NCBI RefSeq assembly: GCF_000333035.1
Contig: NZ_BANU01000013.1
Coordinates: 1-64,000, forward strand
Direction: 5' to 3'
Source: Gordonia sihwensis NBRC 108236
GTDB lineage: Bacteria; Actinomycetota; Actinomycetes; Mycobacteriales; Mycobacteriaceae
DNA: 64,000 nt
Within the stretch, counting starts at the first letter, position 1. Every line of letters begins with the position of its first letter. Positions 28,745-40,196 of this stretch are shown in pieces. The translations under genes and the position numbers were made by a program. The notes beneath the pieces are model-generated. The model was not told the DNA's origin and did no database searches. It was given only the letters and a program-made list of their open reading frames with translations.

Positions 28745-29590
28745 TCAGCTCAGCAGGCTGCTCCGGAGCGAGTCGACGTCCTCATCCGTCAGGCGCAGCC
28801 CCTTGCGGAGGTAGCCGTCCATCGAGCCGTAGACGCGATCAGCGGCCGCGAAGGCCGAGTTCAGCATCGAGATGTCCACGCCGTTGATCGGGTCGGTGGC
28901 CGATGCACGCCGATAGTGGTTGGAGGCGAGATAGTCCGCCTCGATCGTCGCGCGGTCGACACCGAGGACGGTCAGCAGGACGGCCGCCACCCAGCCGGTG
29001 CGGTCCTTGCCCGCCGAACAGTGGAAAAGCGTGGTCCGGCCGGTCTTCGCCGTCTTCGCGATCTCGAGGACGGCCGTGCGGAGCTGAGCGCGCGCGTTGG
29101 CGTCGGTGACGAATTCCGGATACGCCGACGCGACGTCGATCAGACTCAGCGGCGACACCTGTCCGAGGACGTCCGCACTCACCTGGCGCGTGCCGGGCAC
29201 GCGACGGTCGGGTTGGACTGCCCGCTCGATACCGGTCCGCAGATCGATCACCGTCGCCAGACCGCGGGCGCGCAGCGCTGAGATGTCGGATGCGGTGAGC
29301 CGCGAGAGATTGTCGCTCCGCAGCACGAGTCCGTTGACATGCCGACCGTCGGCGGCGCGATAGCCCTCGAGCGTCCTGGTGTTGATCGTCCCCTCCAGCC
29401 CGATCTCCCGTCCGGGCGTGATCGCCGAGTTCGTGACGGCGGCCGTGGCCACCGGTGATGCGGCGGCAGGTGCGGCCAGGGCCGGAGAGGAGGCCGTCGG
29501 AACGACCACGGTGACGGACAGGGCGGTGACGGACAGGGCGGCGGACAGGGCGAGGGCCGCGAGGCGACGGCGGCGGATCGAAGAGCTCAC
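28745..29590 (-). CDS. Exported tyrosine-specific / dual-specificity phosphatase
   Basis: 281 residues: basic SSSIRRRRL, a hydrophobic stretch to about 30 and a signal peptidase site near ALAAP (38-41), then a Y_phosphatase3 domain with LRSDNLSRL, VIDLRTGIER and the P-loop HCSAGKDRTG (Cys191, Arg197). The family includes M. tuberculosis PtpB (secreted, dual/lipid specificity) and exported actinobacterial phosphatases. GTG start at 29590 fits the signal peptide; the frame is open farther upstream but not homologous. Confidence 0.88.
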   Translation of the reverse strand: MSSSIRRRRLAALALSAALSVTALSVTVVVPTASSPALAAPAAASPVATAAVTNSAITPGREIGLEGTINTRTLEGYRAADGRHVNGLVLRSDNLSRLTASDISALRARGLATVIDLRTGIERAVQPDRRVPGTRQVSADVLGQVSPLSLIDVASAYPEFVTDANARAQLRTAVLEIAKTAKTGRTTLFHCSAGKDRTGWVAAVLLTVLGVDRATIEADYLASNHYRRASATDPINGVDISMLNSAFAAADRVYGSMDGYLRKGLRLTDEDVDSLRSSLLS

Positions 29591-29597
29591 TGGACCG

Positions 29598-29603
29598 ATG
29601 ATG
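29598..29603 (-). promoter_or_regulatory. Weak -10-like box of the exported phosphatase gene
   Basis: Minus-strand CATCAT with 7 nt to the GTG at 29590. Spacing fits the leaderless pattern; the first base does not match TANNNT. Confidence 0.3.
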
Positions 29604-29723
29604 CACCACCGGCCCGGATGCCGCAGGACGAACCGGATGCGAGACAATCGAGGCTCGAGGCTGTCCGGGTGCCATGACCCGCAGAGCCCGTCATGAGCCG
29701 CTGCAGTGCCGAGGAGTTGCGAC

Positions 29724-31416
<1,693 letters not shown>

Positions 31417-31417
<1 letters not shown>

Positions 31418-33318
31418 TGGCCGACAACAGCAACAACACCGCCGGCGACAACAGCGGTAACGGCAACGCCGACGGGGGCGGCCGCAAGGGCGGCGGTCGT
31501 CGGCGGGCCTCACGCAAGGCGGGCCCGCCCGCCGACCACCCGAACAAGGCGCGGGCGGCCGATTCAGGCGCCGCGAAACTGCCTCCGCAGGTGGCCGCGG
31601 CCACCGGATCGAGCGTCACGGGCGACGTCATCGACCGGCTGCCCGCCCCGCCGAAGCTGCCCAAGGGCGGACTCCGCGTCGTCGCGCTCGGCGGCATCGG
31701 TGAGATCGGCCGCAACATGACCGTCTTCGAGTACGACGGCAAGCTGCTCGTCGTGGACTGCGGCGTGCTCTTCCCCGAGGACCAGCAGCCCGGCGTCGAC
31801 CTGATCCTGCCCGACTTCGGCTACATCGAAGACCGCGTCGAGGACATCGAAGCAGTGGTCCTGACGCACGGCCACGAAGACCACATCGGCGCAGTGCCCT
31901 TCCTGCTCAAGCTCCGCGGCGACATCCCGATCGTCGGTTCCCGGTTCACGCTCGCACTGGTCGCGGCCAAGTGCCGCGAACACCGCCTGCGGCCGAAGCT
32001 GGTCCAGGTGGCCGAGGGCGATCGCCTCTCGCACGGCGGATTCGACTGCGAGTACTTCGCGGTGAACCACTCGATCCCCGACGCGCTCGCCGTCGCGATC
32101 CGTACACCGGCCGGTCTGGTCCTGCACACGGGCGACATCAAGCTCGATCAGCTGCCGCTGGACAACCGTCTCACCGACCTGGCCGGCTTCAGCAGACTCG
32201 GCGACGAGGGCGTCGACCTGTTCCTGGTGGACTCGACCAACGCCGAGGTCCCCGGTTTCGTCACCCCCGAGCGTGAGATCGGCGGCGTCCTCGACACCGT
32301 CATCGGCAAGGCCCGCCAGCGCGTGATCGTCGCCTCCTTCGCGAGCCACGTCCACCGGATCCAGCAGATCGTCGACGTGGCACACCGGCACGGTCGGCGC
32401 GTGACCTTCGTCGGCCGGTCGATGGTCCGGAACATGCAGATCGCGCAAGACCTCGGTTACCTCACGGTGCCGGACGGCGTGGTGGTGGACATGGACACCG
32501 CGGCCACCCTGCCCGACCACCGGCTGGTGCTCATCTCCACCGGCTCGCAGGGAGAGCCGCTCTCGGCCCTCTCGCGCATGGCTCGCGGTGAGCACCGCCA
32601 GATCAACATCCGCGCCGACGACCTCGTGGTCCTCGCGTCGTCGCTGATCCCGGGCAACGAGAACTCCGTGTTCGCCGTGGTGAACGGTCTCGCCAAGCGC
32701 GGCGCCACCGTGGTGACCCAGGCCAGCGCCAAGGTCCACGTCTCCGGCCATGCCTCCGCGGGCGAGTTGCTGTACCTCTACAACGCGGTGCGCCCGTCGA
32801 ATGCCATGCCCGTGCACGGTGAATGGCGCCACCTGCGCGCCAATGCCGCGCTCGCCGAGGCCACAGGGGTTCCCGCCGACCGGATCGTCCTCGCCGAGGA
32901 CGGAGTGGTCGTCGACCTGGTGGACGGACGCGCCAGGATCACCGGCCGCGTGCCGGTCGGATACGTCTACGTCGACGGACTCTCGGTCGGCGACGTCGGG
33001 GAATCGACGCTCTCGGACCGCCTCGTGCTCGGCGAAGGCGGCTTCATCTCCATCTCGGTGGCGGTGGACGCGTCGACGGGTGCCGCGGTGAGCAAGCCGA
33101 CGGTGTCCGGCCGCGGCTTCTCCGACGATCCCGGCGCCCTGAACGACGCCGCCGAACTGGTGAACAAGGCGCTCGTCGAACTGGCCAACGAAGGGGTCAC
33201 CGACACACACCGGATCGCTCAGGGCGTGCGGCGCGCGGTGGGTCGATGGGTGGCTGAGAAGTACCGGCGCCGGCCGATGATCGTCCCGACCGTCATCGCG
33301 GTGGGGGAGCGGCGGTGA
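31417..33318 (+). CDS. rnj: Ribonuclease J
   Basis: 633-residue metallo-beta-lactamase/beta-CASP ribonuclease with endonuclease and 5'-to-3' exonuclease activity. The first ~75 residues are disordered and rich in Asn, Gly, Lys and Arg (GGGRKGGGRRRASRKAG). Then LRVVALGGIGEIGRNM, the zinc motif HGHEDHIGA (near 150-158), HTGDIKLD, beta-CASP motifs (ISTGSQGE; HVSGHAS near 445) and a C-terminal dimer domain. Overlaps dapA and the following gene. With PNPase this gives the cell its main mRNA decay enzymes in one window. Confidence 0.96.
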
Positions 33319-33947
33319 ATCTCGCCCGATCCGAGCGGGCGGCGCTCGTCGAGACGATGCGCCGGACGGGGCCCGACGCCCCCACGCTGTGTGCGGGCTG
33401 GGACAACCGTGATCTCGCGATCCACCTGATCCTGCGGGAACGCAGGCTCGATGCGACAGCGGGCATCTTCATCGGCCCGCTGGCCGGACACACCGCTGCC
33501 GTCGCCGACAGCTACGCCGACAAGCCCTGGGACGAGCTGCTGGCCATGTTGTCGGACGGGCCGCCCTGGTACTCGCCGTTCCGGGTGGCCGACCGCTTCC
33601 TCAACCTCGCCGAGATGTTCGTTCATCACGAGGACGTGCTGCGCGGGGGCGCCGATCCGGCCGGTCCGTTCCTGCCGCGGCAGGTGTCGCCGGATCTCGA
33701 GCGGGCTCTAGAGCTTCCGCTGCGGACGGTGGGACGCCGGATCATGGCGGGCTCTCCCGTGCGGGCCACCCTGCGCACCGGGGACGGTCGGGAGGTGATG
33801 AGCGTGGGCCGCGGCCAGCCGGTGGGAGTGTCCGGCTCGGTCGGGGAACTGCTGCTCTTCGCGTTCGGCCGTGCACCGGTCGACGTGGAGTTCTCCGGTT
33901 CTCCGGCAGCGATAGCGAGCCTGCGCAGTGCCCACCGGACGTTGTGA
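33315..33947 (+). CDS. TIGR03085-type metal-binding protein, DinB/maleylpyruvate isomerase fold
   Basis: 210 residues. LARSERAALVETMRRTGPDAPTLCAGWDNRDLAIHL is the characteristic opening of the mycothiol-dependent maleylpyruvate isomerase superfamily (helical bundle with a His-rich metal site: HLIL and FVHHEDVLR). Activity unknown; a thiol-transfer role is typical of the superfamily. The GTG overlaps the rnj stop in GTGA, so it is cotranslated with RNase J. Confidence 0.82.
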   Translation: MNLARSERAALVETMRRTGPDAPTLCAGWDNRDLAIHLILRERRLDATAGIFIGPLAGHTAAVADSYADKPWDELLAMLSDGPPWYSPFRVADRFLNLAEMFVHHEDVLRGGADPAGPFLPRQVSPDLERALELPLRTVGRRIMAGSPVRATLRTGDGREVMSVGRGQPVGVSGSVGELLLFAFGRAPVDVEFSGSPAAIASLRSAHRTL

Positions 33948-34018
33948 ACCGGTCACGAAATCGACACGACCGTGATCTCTGCGGTGTTGCCAGTGTGACT
34001 GATGTGATTGGCGGGCAT

Positions 34019-34024
34019 TAGGCT
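34019..34024 (+). promoter_or_regulatory. -10 box of ftsK (leaderless arrangement)
   Basis: TAGGCT, 7 nt, then ATG at 34032. Confidence 0.6.
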
Positions 34025-34031
34025 GGAGGCC

Positions 34032-36959
34032 ATGGCTTCCAATGCATCAACGCGCAGCCGCTCATCCGAGACTTCGGGGAAGCCGAAGTCGTCGGCCGGC
34101 GGCCGGTCGCGCAGCGGCGCCTCACGTGGGGGGACTCGGGCCACGGCGACGGCACGGCCCAAGTCCGGACAGGGCGGCCGCGGCGGTGCGCGCAAGCCGC
34201 CCGCAGACCGGGCCGGAACCGCGCGCCGCCCGGCGCACTCGCAGGATCTCAAGCGCCGGCCGGCGGAACGGTCGTCGGTGGCGCGGGGGATGGGCCGGGC
34301 CGCAGCGGCGACCTGGAACCTCGCCGCACGCGGTCTGGGCGGCGTCGCACGCATCGGTGCTCACCGGGACGAGGCGCCGTCGCAGGGACGCGACAGCGCG
34401 GGTCTGGCTCTCACACTCGCCGCAGCGCTGGTCGCGCTCGGCGTCTGGTTCACCGCACTGGGGCCGGTCGGGGCATTCGTCGACACGCTCGTCCGGGCGG
34501 GTTTCGGCGCGCTCGCCTACGGCGTCCCCGTGTTCCTGGTCGCCGTCGCGGTGCTGGTGATGCGGTTTCCGGCCAACCCGGAGCGTCGTCTGCGCAATGT
34601 CGCGGGGACGTTGCTGATCGCAGTTCCGGTGCTCGCCCTCACGCACCTGATGCACGGCGCACCGACCGGCTACGACGCCCGCGCCCGATCGGCGGGCTTC
34701 GTCGGCTACGTACTGGGTTCGCCGCTGACGAACGCGGTCACGGTCTGGGTCACCGTCCCCCTGTTCCTGCTTCTGGCCGCCTTCGGCGTGCTCGCCCTCA
34801 GCGGACGGACACTGGGCGAGGTGGTCGCCGCCACGTCGGACTACCTGGGCCTGGGGGCGGAGTACGACTACGAGTACGACGACTACGGGCCCGACGACTA
34901 CGGGCCCGACGACGAGTACGACGAGTACGGACCGGACGACTACGGCGACGAGCCGAAGCCGGATGCGGCGGACGAGCGCCGTGCCGATCCGGACGCGGCG
35001 ATCGACTACGGCGACCCGTACCGGAACTACCCGCCCGATACGCGGCGCCGTCCCCGCTCCGGCGGTGCGTCGCCGCGCAGGCGCAGGACCGCCGGGCAGG
35101 ACCGCGACTCGCACATGGCCGATCTGCTGACCGAGCCGTTGATCGACGCGCCGCTGCCGGCGTCCGCACGCCGGTCCGGGGCGGGGGAGCCTTCCTTCGA
35201 CGTTCCCGTCGACGACAATCCGACCGCGCCGCTGGGCGACCTCAGCGATGTCCTCGGCGACGACGGTCTGGACGGCGGCGCTCTCGACTCCGGTGCTCTC
35301 GACAGCGATGCCTTCGACGCCGACGACCACGAGTCGTACGAGCCGACTCCCGCGGCGCGCCCGCGCCGCCGGCCGGCTCCCGCACCGGCGACCGCTCGCA
35401 AGCCGGTCACGACCGCTCCTCCCGCAGCGCCGTCGGGCGGTTCGTTCCTCGATCAGGACCCCGAATCGGGATATCTCCTGCCGCCGGCCGACCTGCTGGT
35501 GCAGGGCGAGCCCGCCAAGCTGGGGACCTCTGCCAACGACGAGATGATCGACCGCATCAACAGTGTGCTCGAGCAGTTCAAGGTCGATGCCGCGGTCACC
35601 GGATACACCCGGGGTCCGACGGTGACGCGGTACGAGGTGGAGCTGGGCCCGGCCGTCAAGGTCGAGAAGATCACCCAGTTGCAGCGCAATATCGCCTACG
35701 CCGTCGCCACCGACAACGTGCGTCTGCTGGCGCCGATCCCGGGCAAGTCGGCGGTCGGCATCGAGGTGCCGAACTCCGACCGTGAGATGGTGCGCCTCTC
35801 GGACGTCCTCGCGGCGCCGACGACGCGCAAGGAGAATCATCCGCTCGTCATCGGTCTCGGCAAAGACATCGAGGGCGACTTCGTGAGCGCCAACCTCGCG
35901 AAGATGCCGCATCTGCTGGTGGCGGGTTCCACCGGTTCGGGCAAGTCGAGCTTCGTGAACTCGATGCTCGTGTCGCTGCTGACCCGCGCCACACCCGAAG
36001 AGGTGCGGATGATCCTCATCGATCCGAAGATGGTGGAACTCACGCCGTACGAGGGCATTCCGCATCTGATCACACCGATCATCACCGAGCCGAAGAAGGC
36101 GGCGGCCGCGCTCGCCTGGCTGGTGGAGGAGATGGAGCAGCGCTACCAGGACATGAAGGCGTCCCGGGTGCGGCACATCAATGACTTCAACGCCAAGGTC
36201 CGATCGGGTGAGATCACCACTCCGCTCGGATCGGAGCGGGTGTACAAGCCGTACCCGTACATCGTCGCGATCGTCGACGAGCTCGCCGATCTGATGATGA
36301 CGGCGCCGCGTGACGTGGAGGAGGCGATCGTCCGCATCACGCAGAAGGCGCGTGCCGCGGGCATCCACCTGGTCCTCGCCACGCAGCGACCGTCGGTGGA
36401 CGTGGTCACCGGCCTGATCAAGACGAACGTCCCGAGCCGACTGGCCTTCGCCACCAGTTCGCTGACCGATTCCCGGGTGATCCTCGACCAGCCGGGGGCG
36501 GAGAAGCTGATCGGCATGGGCGACGGTCTGTTCCTCCCGATGGGTGCGAACAAGCCGATCCGCATGCAGGGCGCGTTCATCACCGACGAGGAGATCTCGG
36601 CCGTCGTCGAGTTCACCCGCGAGCAGTCCGAACCGGACTACACCGAAGGCGTCACGACGGCCAAGGCCGGCGAGAAGAAGGACATCGACGCCGACATCGG
36701 CAACGATCTCGACGATCTGCTGCAGGCCATCGAGCTCGTGGTGTCGAGCCAGTTCGGTTCGACGTCGATGCTCCAGCGGAAGCTGCGCGTCGGATTCGCC
36801 AAGGCAGGCCGGTTGATGGACCTGATGGAGACGCGCGGCATCGTCGGCCCCAGCGAGGGATCGAAGGCCCGCGAGGTCCTGGTCAAGCCCGAGGACCTCG
36901 CCGGTGTCATCGCCTCGATCACCGGGGGAGGCGGCGAGGACGCCGATCCGTTAAACTGA
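34032..36959 (+). CDS. ftsK: DNA translocase FtsK/SpoIIIE
   Basis: Septum-located motor that clears chromosomal DNA at division. 975 residues: a basic low-complexity N-terminus (about 1-110), four transmembrane helices (about 120-265), an acidic Tyr/Asp-rich linker with repeated DDYGPDD units (near 275-310), an alpha/beta motor with Walker [13 protein letters not shown] (near 635) and Walker [14 protein letters not shown] (near 745), and a winged-helix gamma domain ([20 protein letters not shown], near 905) that reads KOPS-type sites. ATG 34032 follows a -10 box by 7 nt. Confidence 0.96.
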   Translation: MASNASTRSRSSETSGKPKSSAGGRSRSGASRGGTRATATARPKSGQGGRGGARKPPADRAGTARRPAHSQDLKRRPAERSSVARGMGRAAAATWNLAARGLGGVARIGAHRDEAPSQGRDSAGLALTLAAALVALGVWFTALGPVGAFVDTLVRAGFGALAYGVPVFLVAVAVLVMRFPANPERRLRNVAGTLLIAVPVLALTHLMHGAPTGYDARARSAGFVGYVLGSPLTNAVTVWVTVPLFLLLAAFGVLALSGRTLGEVVAATSDYLGLGAEYDYEYDDYGPDDYGPDDEYDEYGPDDYGDEPKPDAADERRADPDAAIDYGDPYRNYPPDTRRRPRSGGASPRRRRTAGQDRDSHMADLLTEPLIDAPLPASARRSGAGEPSFDVPVDDNPTAPLGDLSDVLGDDGLDGGALDSGALDSDAFDADDHESYEPTPAARPRRRPAPAPATARKPVTTAPPAAPSGGSFLDQDPESGYLLPPADLLVQGEPAKLGTSANDEMIDRINSVLEQFKVDAAVTGYTRGPTVTRYEVELGPAVKVEKITQLQRNIAYAVATDNVRLLAPIPGKSAVGIEVPNSDREMVRLSDVLAAPTTRKENHPLVIGLGKDIEGDFVSANLAKMPHLLVAGSTGSGKSSFVNSMLVSLLTRATPEEVRMILIDPKMVELTPYEGIPHLITPIITEPKKAAAALAWLVEEMEQRYQDMKASRVRHINDFNAKVRSGEITTPLGSERVYKPYPYIVAIVDELADLMMTAPRDVEEAIVRITQKARAAGIHLVLATQRPSVDVVTGLIKTNVPSRLAFATSSLTDSRVILDQPGAEKLIGMGDGLFLPMGANKPIRMQGAFITDEEISAVVEFTREQSEPDYTEGVTTAKAGEKKDIDADIGNDLDDLLQAIELVVSSQFGSTSMLQRKLRVGFAKAGRLMDLMETRGIVGPSEGSKAREVLVKPEDLAGVIASITGGGGEDADPLN

Positions 36960-36967
36960 CGGAGATC

Positions 36968-37096
36968 TTGGAGGGGAGTATCCCCGCCTCGCAGGCGTTC
37001 CCGTCAGTACGGAACGGTGGTGCGGCATCCGCGGATCGGATGCCGTGCACCGCTCCCGGGGCCGCCGCCGGCGCCGCCGGTGGGAGAGACCTCCAG
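36968..37096 (+). promoter_or_regulatory. yybP-ykoY (Mn2+) riboswitch upstream of terC
   Basis: The 171-nt ftsK-terC gap has the layout of the yybP-ykoY aptamer. P1 is TGGAGG (36969-36974) paired with CCTCCA (37090-37095); inside it lie the conserved GGGGAGTA loop (starting 36974) and, before the 3' arm, GGGAGAGAC, the two internal-loop elements that build the Mn2+ site. GC-rich hairpins between them form the variable arms. The terC Shine-Dalgarno GGAGGA is 26 nt after P1, so control of translation or termination is plausible. Confidence 0.85.
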
Positions 37097-37130
37097 CATC
37101 GTCGCTTCGTGCTACGTGTTGGAGGAATTC

Positions 37131-38138
37131 ATGAATGCCACTGTCGTGACCTGGTTGGTCACCGGGGCGGTGATCCTGGGCCTGTTCGTCTTCGACTTCT
37201 TCGCCCACGTCCGTACCCCGCATGAGCCCACGCTCCGCGAGTCCGGATTCTGGTCGGCGGTCTACATCGGCATCGCCGTCCTGTTCGGCGGATTCGTCTG
37301 GTGGAAATGGGGCGGAACCTACGGCGGCGAGTACTTCGCCGGTTACGTCACCGAGAAGGCGCTCTCGGTCGACAACCTGTTCGTGTTCGTGGTCATCATG
37401 ACGTCGTTCGCCGTACCGCGCGTCTACCAGCAGAAGGTGCTGCTCCTCGGCATCGTGATGGCGCTCGTCATGCGCGGCGCCTTCATCGCGGTCGGCGCCG
37501 CCGCCATCAACGCCTACAGCTGGGTGTTCTATCTGTTCGGGCTCATCCTGCTCGTGACGGCGGTGAAGCTGCTCAAGGAGAGCGACGAGCCCGCCGTGCA
37601 CGAACGCGAGCGCGAGAGCCGCCTCGAACGGTTCGTCAAGAAGTGGTTCCGCGCCACCGACGTCTACGACGGTGACCGTCTCACCACCAAGATCGACGGC
37701 AAGCGCTACATCACCCCGCTGCTGGTGGTGCTGATCATCATCGGTTTCACCGACGTGCTGTTCGCCCTCGACTCCATTCCGGCGATCTACGGACTCACCC
37801 AGGAGCCGTACCTGGTGTTCACCGCCAACGCCTTCGCGCTGATGGGTCTGCGGCAGCTCTACTTCCTGCTCGGCGGCATGCTCGACAGGCTGATCTACCT
37901 CTCGTACGGTCTGTCGCTGATCCTGGCCTTCATCGGCGTGAAGCTGGTCCTGCACGCGCTCCACGAGAACACGCTGCCGTTCATCAACGGCGGCGAGTCC
38001 GTTCCGGTGCCGGAGATCGGCACTCCTCTGTCGCTGGGCATCATCGGCGGCACCCTGCTGGCGACCACGGTGGCCAGCCTGGTGGTCAGCCGCAAGCGCA
38101 GTCGCGACGCGGCCGACGTCCGACCCTCGCGTCAGTAG
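37131..38138 (+). CDS. terC: TerC-family membrane protein, probable manganese exporter
   Basis: 335 residues, about 8-9 transmembrane helices with the conserved acidic motifs EKALSVDNLFVF (near 76-87) and FTDVLFALDSIPAI (near 207-220). TerC/Alx proteins export Mn2+ and support metalation of exported enzymes; tellurite resistance is the historical name. GGAGGA lies before the ATG, downstream of a Mn2+ riboswitch, which strongly supports the manganese role. Converges with the YciI-like gene, stops overlapping by 7 nt. Confidence 0.93.
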   Translation: MNATVVTWLVTGAVILGLFVFDFFAHVRTPHEPTLRESGFWSAVYIGIAVLFGGFVWWKWGGTYGGEYFAGYVTEKALSVDNLFVFVVIMTSFAVPRVYQQKVLLLGIVMALVMRGAFIAVGAAAINAYSWVFYLFGLILLVTAVKLLKESDEPAVHERERESRLERFVKKWFRATDVYDGDRLTTKIDGKRYITPLLVVLIIIGFTDVLFALDSIPAIYGLTQEPYLVFTANAFALMGLRQLYFLLGGMLDRLIYLSYGLSLILAFIGVKLVLHALHENTLPFINGGESVPVPEIGTPLSLGIIGGTLLATTVASLVVSRKRSRDAADVRPSRQ

Positions 38139-38413
38139 GGGCCGAAGACCTGCGTCAGCTCTTTGACGGAGACGGCGGCGACGGCCGACTCGCGCGCGAA
38201 CGGGTCCTGCGCAAGCAGGTCGCGAGCGGCGTCGGCGTCGTCGGCCGTGATCATCAGGAGCGCGCCGCTGCCGTCGGAGTACGGACCCACGAACTGGAGA
38301 CGGCCGGCCTCGTGCTGTGCACTCAGCCAGGTCCGGTGCTCGGGCCGGAACCGGTCCCGCACCGCCGCGGCCTCCGGGGCGTAGGTGTATTCGACGGCGA
38401 AGAAGCCGGCCAT
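38132..38413 (-). CDS. YciI-like family protein
   Basis: 93 residues, ferredoxin-like fold of the YciI/muconolactone-isomerase-like group: FFAVEYTYAP, RPEHRTWLSAQHEAGRLQFVGPYSDGSG with the conserved H and G-P, and AARDLLAQDPFA. Biochemical function not established for this family. Lies 22 nt downstream of argA on the same strand. Confidence 0.85.
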   Translation of the reverse strand: MAGFFAVEYTYAPEAAAVRDRFRPEHRTWLSAQHEAGRLQFVGPYSDGSGALLMITADDADAARDLLAQDPFARESAVAAVSVKELTQVFGPY

Positions 38414-38435
38414 GTCCGATGTCCTTCCGTGGCGG

Positions 38436-38969
38436 TCACAGATGCGCGAGCATCCGGGTGTTTCCGAGGGTGTTGGGTTTGACGAAGCTGAGATCGAGGA
38501 ACTCGGCGACACCTGTGTCGTACGACCGGCACATCTCCTCGAAGACCTCGCGGGAGACCGGGGTGCCGTCGATCTCCACGAAGCCGTGCCGGGAGAAGAA
38601 CTGCGTCTCGAAGGTGAGGACGAAGACCCGCTCCAATTCGAGTTCGCGGGCCACATCCATCAACCGGTCGACGATCTTGTGCCCGATGCCGCGACCGGCG
38701 TGCGCGGTGTCGACGGCGACCGTGCGGACCTCGCCGAGGTCCGACCACATCACGTGCAGGGCGCCGCAACCGACCACCTCTCCGCCGTTTTCGGCGACCC
38801 AGAACTCCTGGACCGACTCGTAGAGGGTGACCAGGTTCTTGTCGAGCAGGATCTTGCCGGCGTAGATGTCGATCAGTTCCTTGATGCGGGGAACATCCGA
38901 TGTCCGGGCACGGCGGACGAGGACCGATGAGGGCTCGCCGGTGCGGGAATCGGGTTGTTCGCTCAGCAT
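38436..38969 (-). CDS. argA: Amino-acid N-acetyltransferase (ArgA type, GNAT)
   Basis: 177 residues, equivalent to Rv2747, which acetylates L-glutamate/glutamine in the first step of arginine synthesis. GNAT features: VLVRRARTSDVPRIKELID, the acetyl-CoA loop VDTAHAGRGIGHKIV and VLTFETQFFSRHGFVEID. It is the stand-alone GNAT form, without the amino-acid-kinase domain of E. coli ArgA. ATG at 38969 is 7 nt after a minus-strand TACTCT box. Divergent from pgsA. Confidence 0.9.
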   Translation of the reverse strand: MLSEQPDSRTGEPSSVLVRRARTSDVPRIKELIDIYAGKILLDKNLVTLYESVQEFWVAENGGEVVGCGALHVMWSDLGEVRTVAVDTAHAGRGIGHKIVDRLMDVARELELERVFVLTFETQFFSRHGFVEIDGTPVSREVFEEMCRSYDTGVAEFLDLSFVKPNTLGNTRMLAHL

Positions 38970-38976
38970 GCCATCG

Positions 38977-38982
38977 AGAGTA
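38977..38982 (-). promoter_or_regulatory. -10 box of argA (leaderless arrangement)
   Basis: Minus-strand TACTCT, 7 nt, then the argA ATG. Confidence 0.6.
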
Positions 38983-39030
38983 GCCGCAGGTCCGAGCGCG
39001 CCCTTCGGGAGTCTGAGAAAAGCGTGACGT

Positions 39031-39036
39031 TAGGCT
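39031..39036 (+). promoter_or_regulatory. -10 box of pgsA (leaderless arrangement)
   Basis: TAGGCT, 7 nt, then GTG at 39044. The argA and pgsA promoters share the 38983-39030 segment between their -10 boxes. Confidence 0.6.
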
Positions 39037-39043
39037 TGATCAC

Positions 39044-39637
39044 GTGACTGAGCCTGTGCGCCGTGTGTTCGGCGAGGATGCGGCCCCGGTGCCCGTGGTG
39101 AACATCGCCAACGCACTGACGGTGTTCCGCATCGTCCTGGTCCCGGTGTTCGTGGTCCTGCTCTTCGTCGACGACGGGGAATCGGTGAGCTGGCGGATCG
39201 CGGCCTTCGTGGTCTTCGCGGTCGCCGCGTTCACCGACCAGCTCGACGGCCGCCTGGCGCGCGGCATGAACCTGGTCACCGACTTCGGGAAGATGGCCGA
39301 TCCGATCGCGGACAAGGCGCTCATCGGCGCGGCACTGATCGGCCTGTCGATCCTGGCGGAGCTGCCCTGGTGGGTCACCGGGGTGATTCTGGCGCGGGAG
39401 ATCGGAGTGACGCTGCTGCGCTTCTGGGTGCTGCGCCACGGAGTGATCCCGGCCAGCCGGGGCGGCAAGCTCAAGACCCTGCTTCAGTCGGTGGCGATCG
39501 GACTGTTCGTGCTGCCGCTCTCGGGAGCGTGGCACACCGCCGCGTGGGCGATCATGGCAGCCGCGCTGGTCGCGACGGTGGTCACCGGACTCGACTACGT
39601 CTGGCGGGCCGTCGTGCTGCGCCGCGGCGCGGAATAG
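39044..39637 (+). CDS. pgsA3: CDP-alcohol phosphatidyltransferase, PgsA-like
   Basis: 197 residues, several transmembrane helices and the CDP-alcohol signature DGRLARGMNLVTDFGKMAD (DGx2ARx8Gx3Dx3D, near 67-89). Catalyses formation of phosphatidylglycerol phosphate or a related phospholipid head-group transfer. Corresponds to Rv2746c (pgsA3), next to clgR and pspA as here; membrane-stress context. Which CDP-alcohol reaction it performs cannot be told from sequence alone. Confidence 0.9.
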   Translation: MTEPVRRVFGEDAAPVPVVNIANALTVFRIVLVPVFVVLLFVDDGESVSWRIAAFVVFAVAAFTDQLDGRLARGMNLVTDFGKMADPIADKALIGAALIGLSILAELPWWVTGVILAREIGVTLLRFWVLRHGVIPASRGGKLKTLLQSVAIGLFVLPLSGAWHTAAWAIMAAALVATVVTGLDYVWRAVVLRRGAE

Positions 39638-39733
39638 ACCAGGGGCCCACGGCGTTGAGATCCGAGTGTGCCGGGCGTGCGCGGGAGCGCCGCGGCGTGC
39701 GGTATGTCGGCGGCGGTCGGTCGGGAATTCGGC

Positions 39734-39739
39734 TAGGGT
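39734..39739 (+). promoter_or_regulatory. Putative -10 box of clgR
   Basis: TAGGGT, giving a leader of about 67 nt to the clgR GTG. I found no clear ClgR operator or ECF-sigma promoter motif in 39638-39812. Confidence 0.4.
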
Positions 39740-39812
39740 CGACGGCACAGGCTATTGATGGAATCGACGGCCCGACCCCCGGGCTCCTGGAGAATCGTGA
39801 GGAGGTCCGCGC

Positions 39813-40148
39813 GTGACTCTGCTCTTGCGTGAGGCGATCGGCGATGAGCTGCGCCGTGTTCGGAACGGTCAGGGACGCACATTGCGTGAAGTCTCGACCG
39901 ACGCGAGGGTGTCGCTCGGTTACCTCTCCGAGGTCGAACGCGGGCAGAAGGAGGCCTCCAGCGAGCTGCTGGCGTCGATCTGCGAGGCGCTCGACGTGCC
40001 GATCGGCGAGGTGCTCTTCCAGGTCGCGGGCCTGATGCAGCCGGCGGGCCGGCCCGTCGGAGCGTCCGATAGCCTTGTCGAAGTCATTGCCCCCCAGGAA
40101 GATTCGGTGGACGACGCGGGTGTGCCCGCGGCACTTGCCGCCGCGTGA
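39813..40148 (+). CDS. clgR: ClgR, XRE-family regulator of Clp proteases and Psp response
   Basis: 111 residues; XRE/Cro helix-turn-helix: [12 protein letters not shown] region then [20 protein letters not shown] (near 23-42) and [20 protein letters not shown]. In Mycobacterium, Corynebacterium and Streptomyces ClgR activates clp genes and, in M. tuberculosis, the clgR-pspA operon. GTG start at 39813. Followed by pspA after 48 nt. Confidence 0.93.
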   Translation: MTLLLREAIGDELRRVRNGQGRTLREVSTDARVSLGYLSEVERGQKEASSELLASICEALDVPIGEVLFQVAGLMQPAGRPVGASDSLVEVIAPQEDSVDDAGVPAALAAA

Positions 40149-40196
40149 TCGATCGAACGACGACGCGACCCGCGCAACGAGGAGTTTGGAAGACCG

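Noticed and set aside
34122..36368. 748-codon minus-strand open frame opposite ftsK
   Set aside because: Arg/His-rich product without family features, entirely inside ftsK, typical of GC-driven antisense frames.
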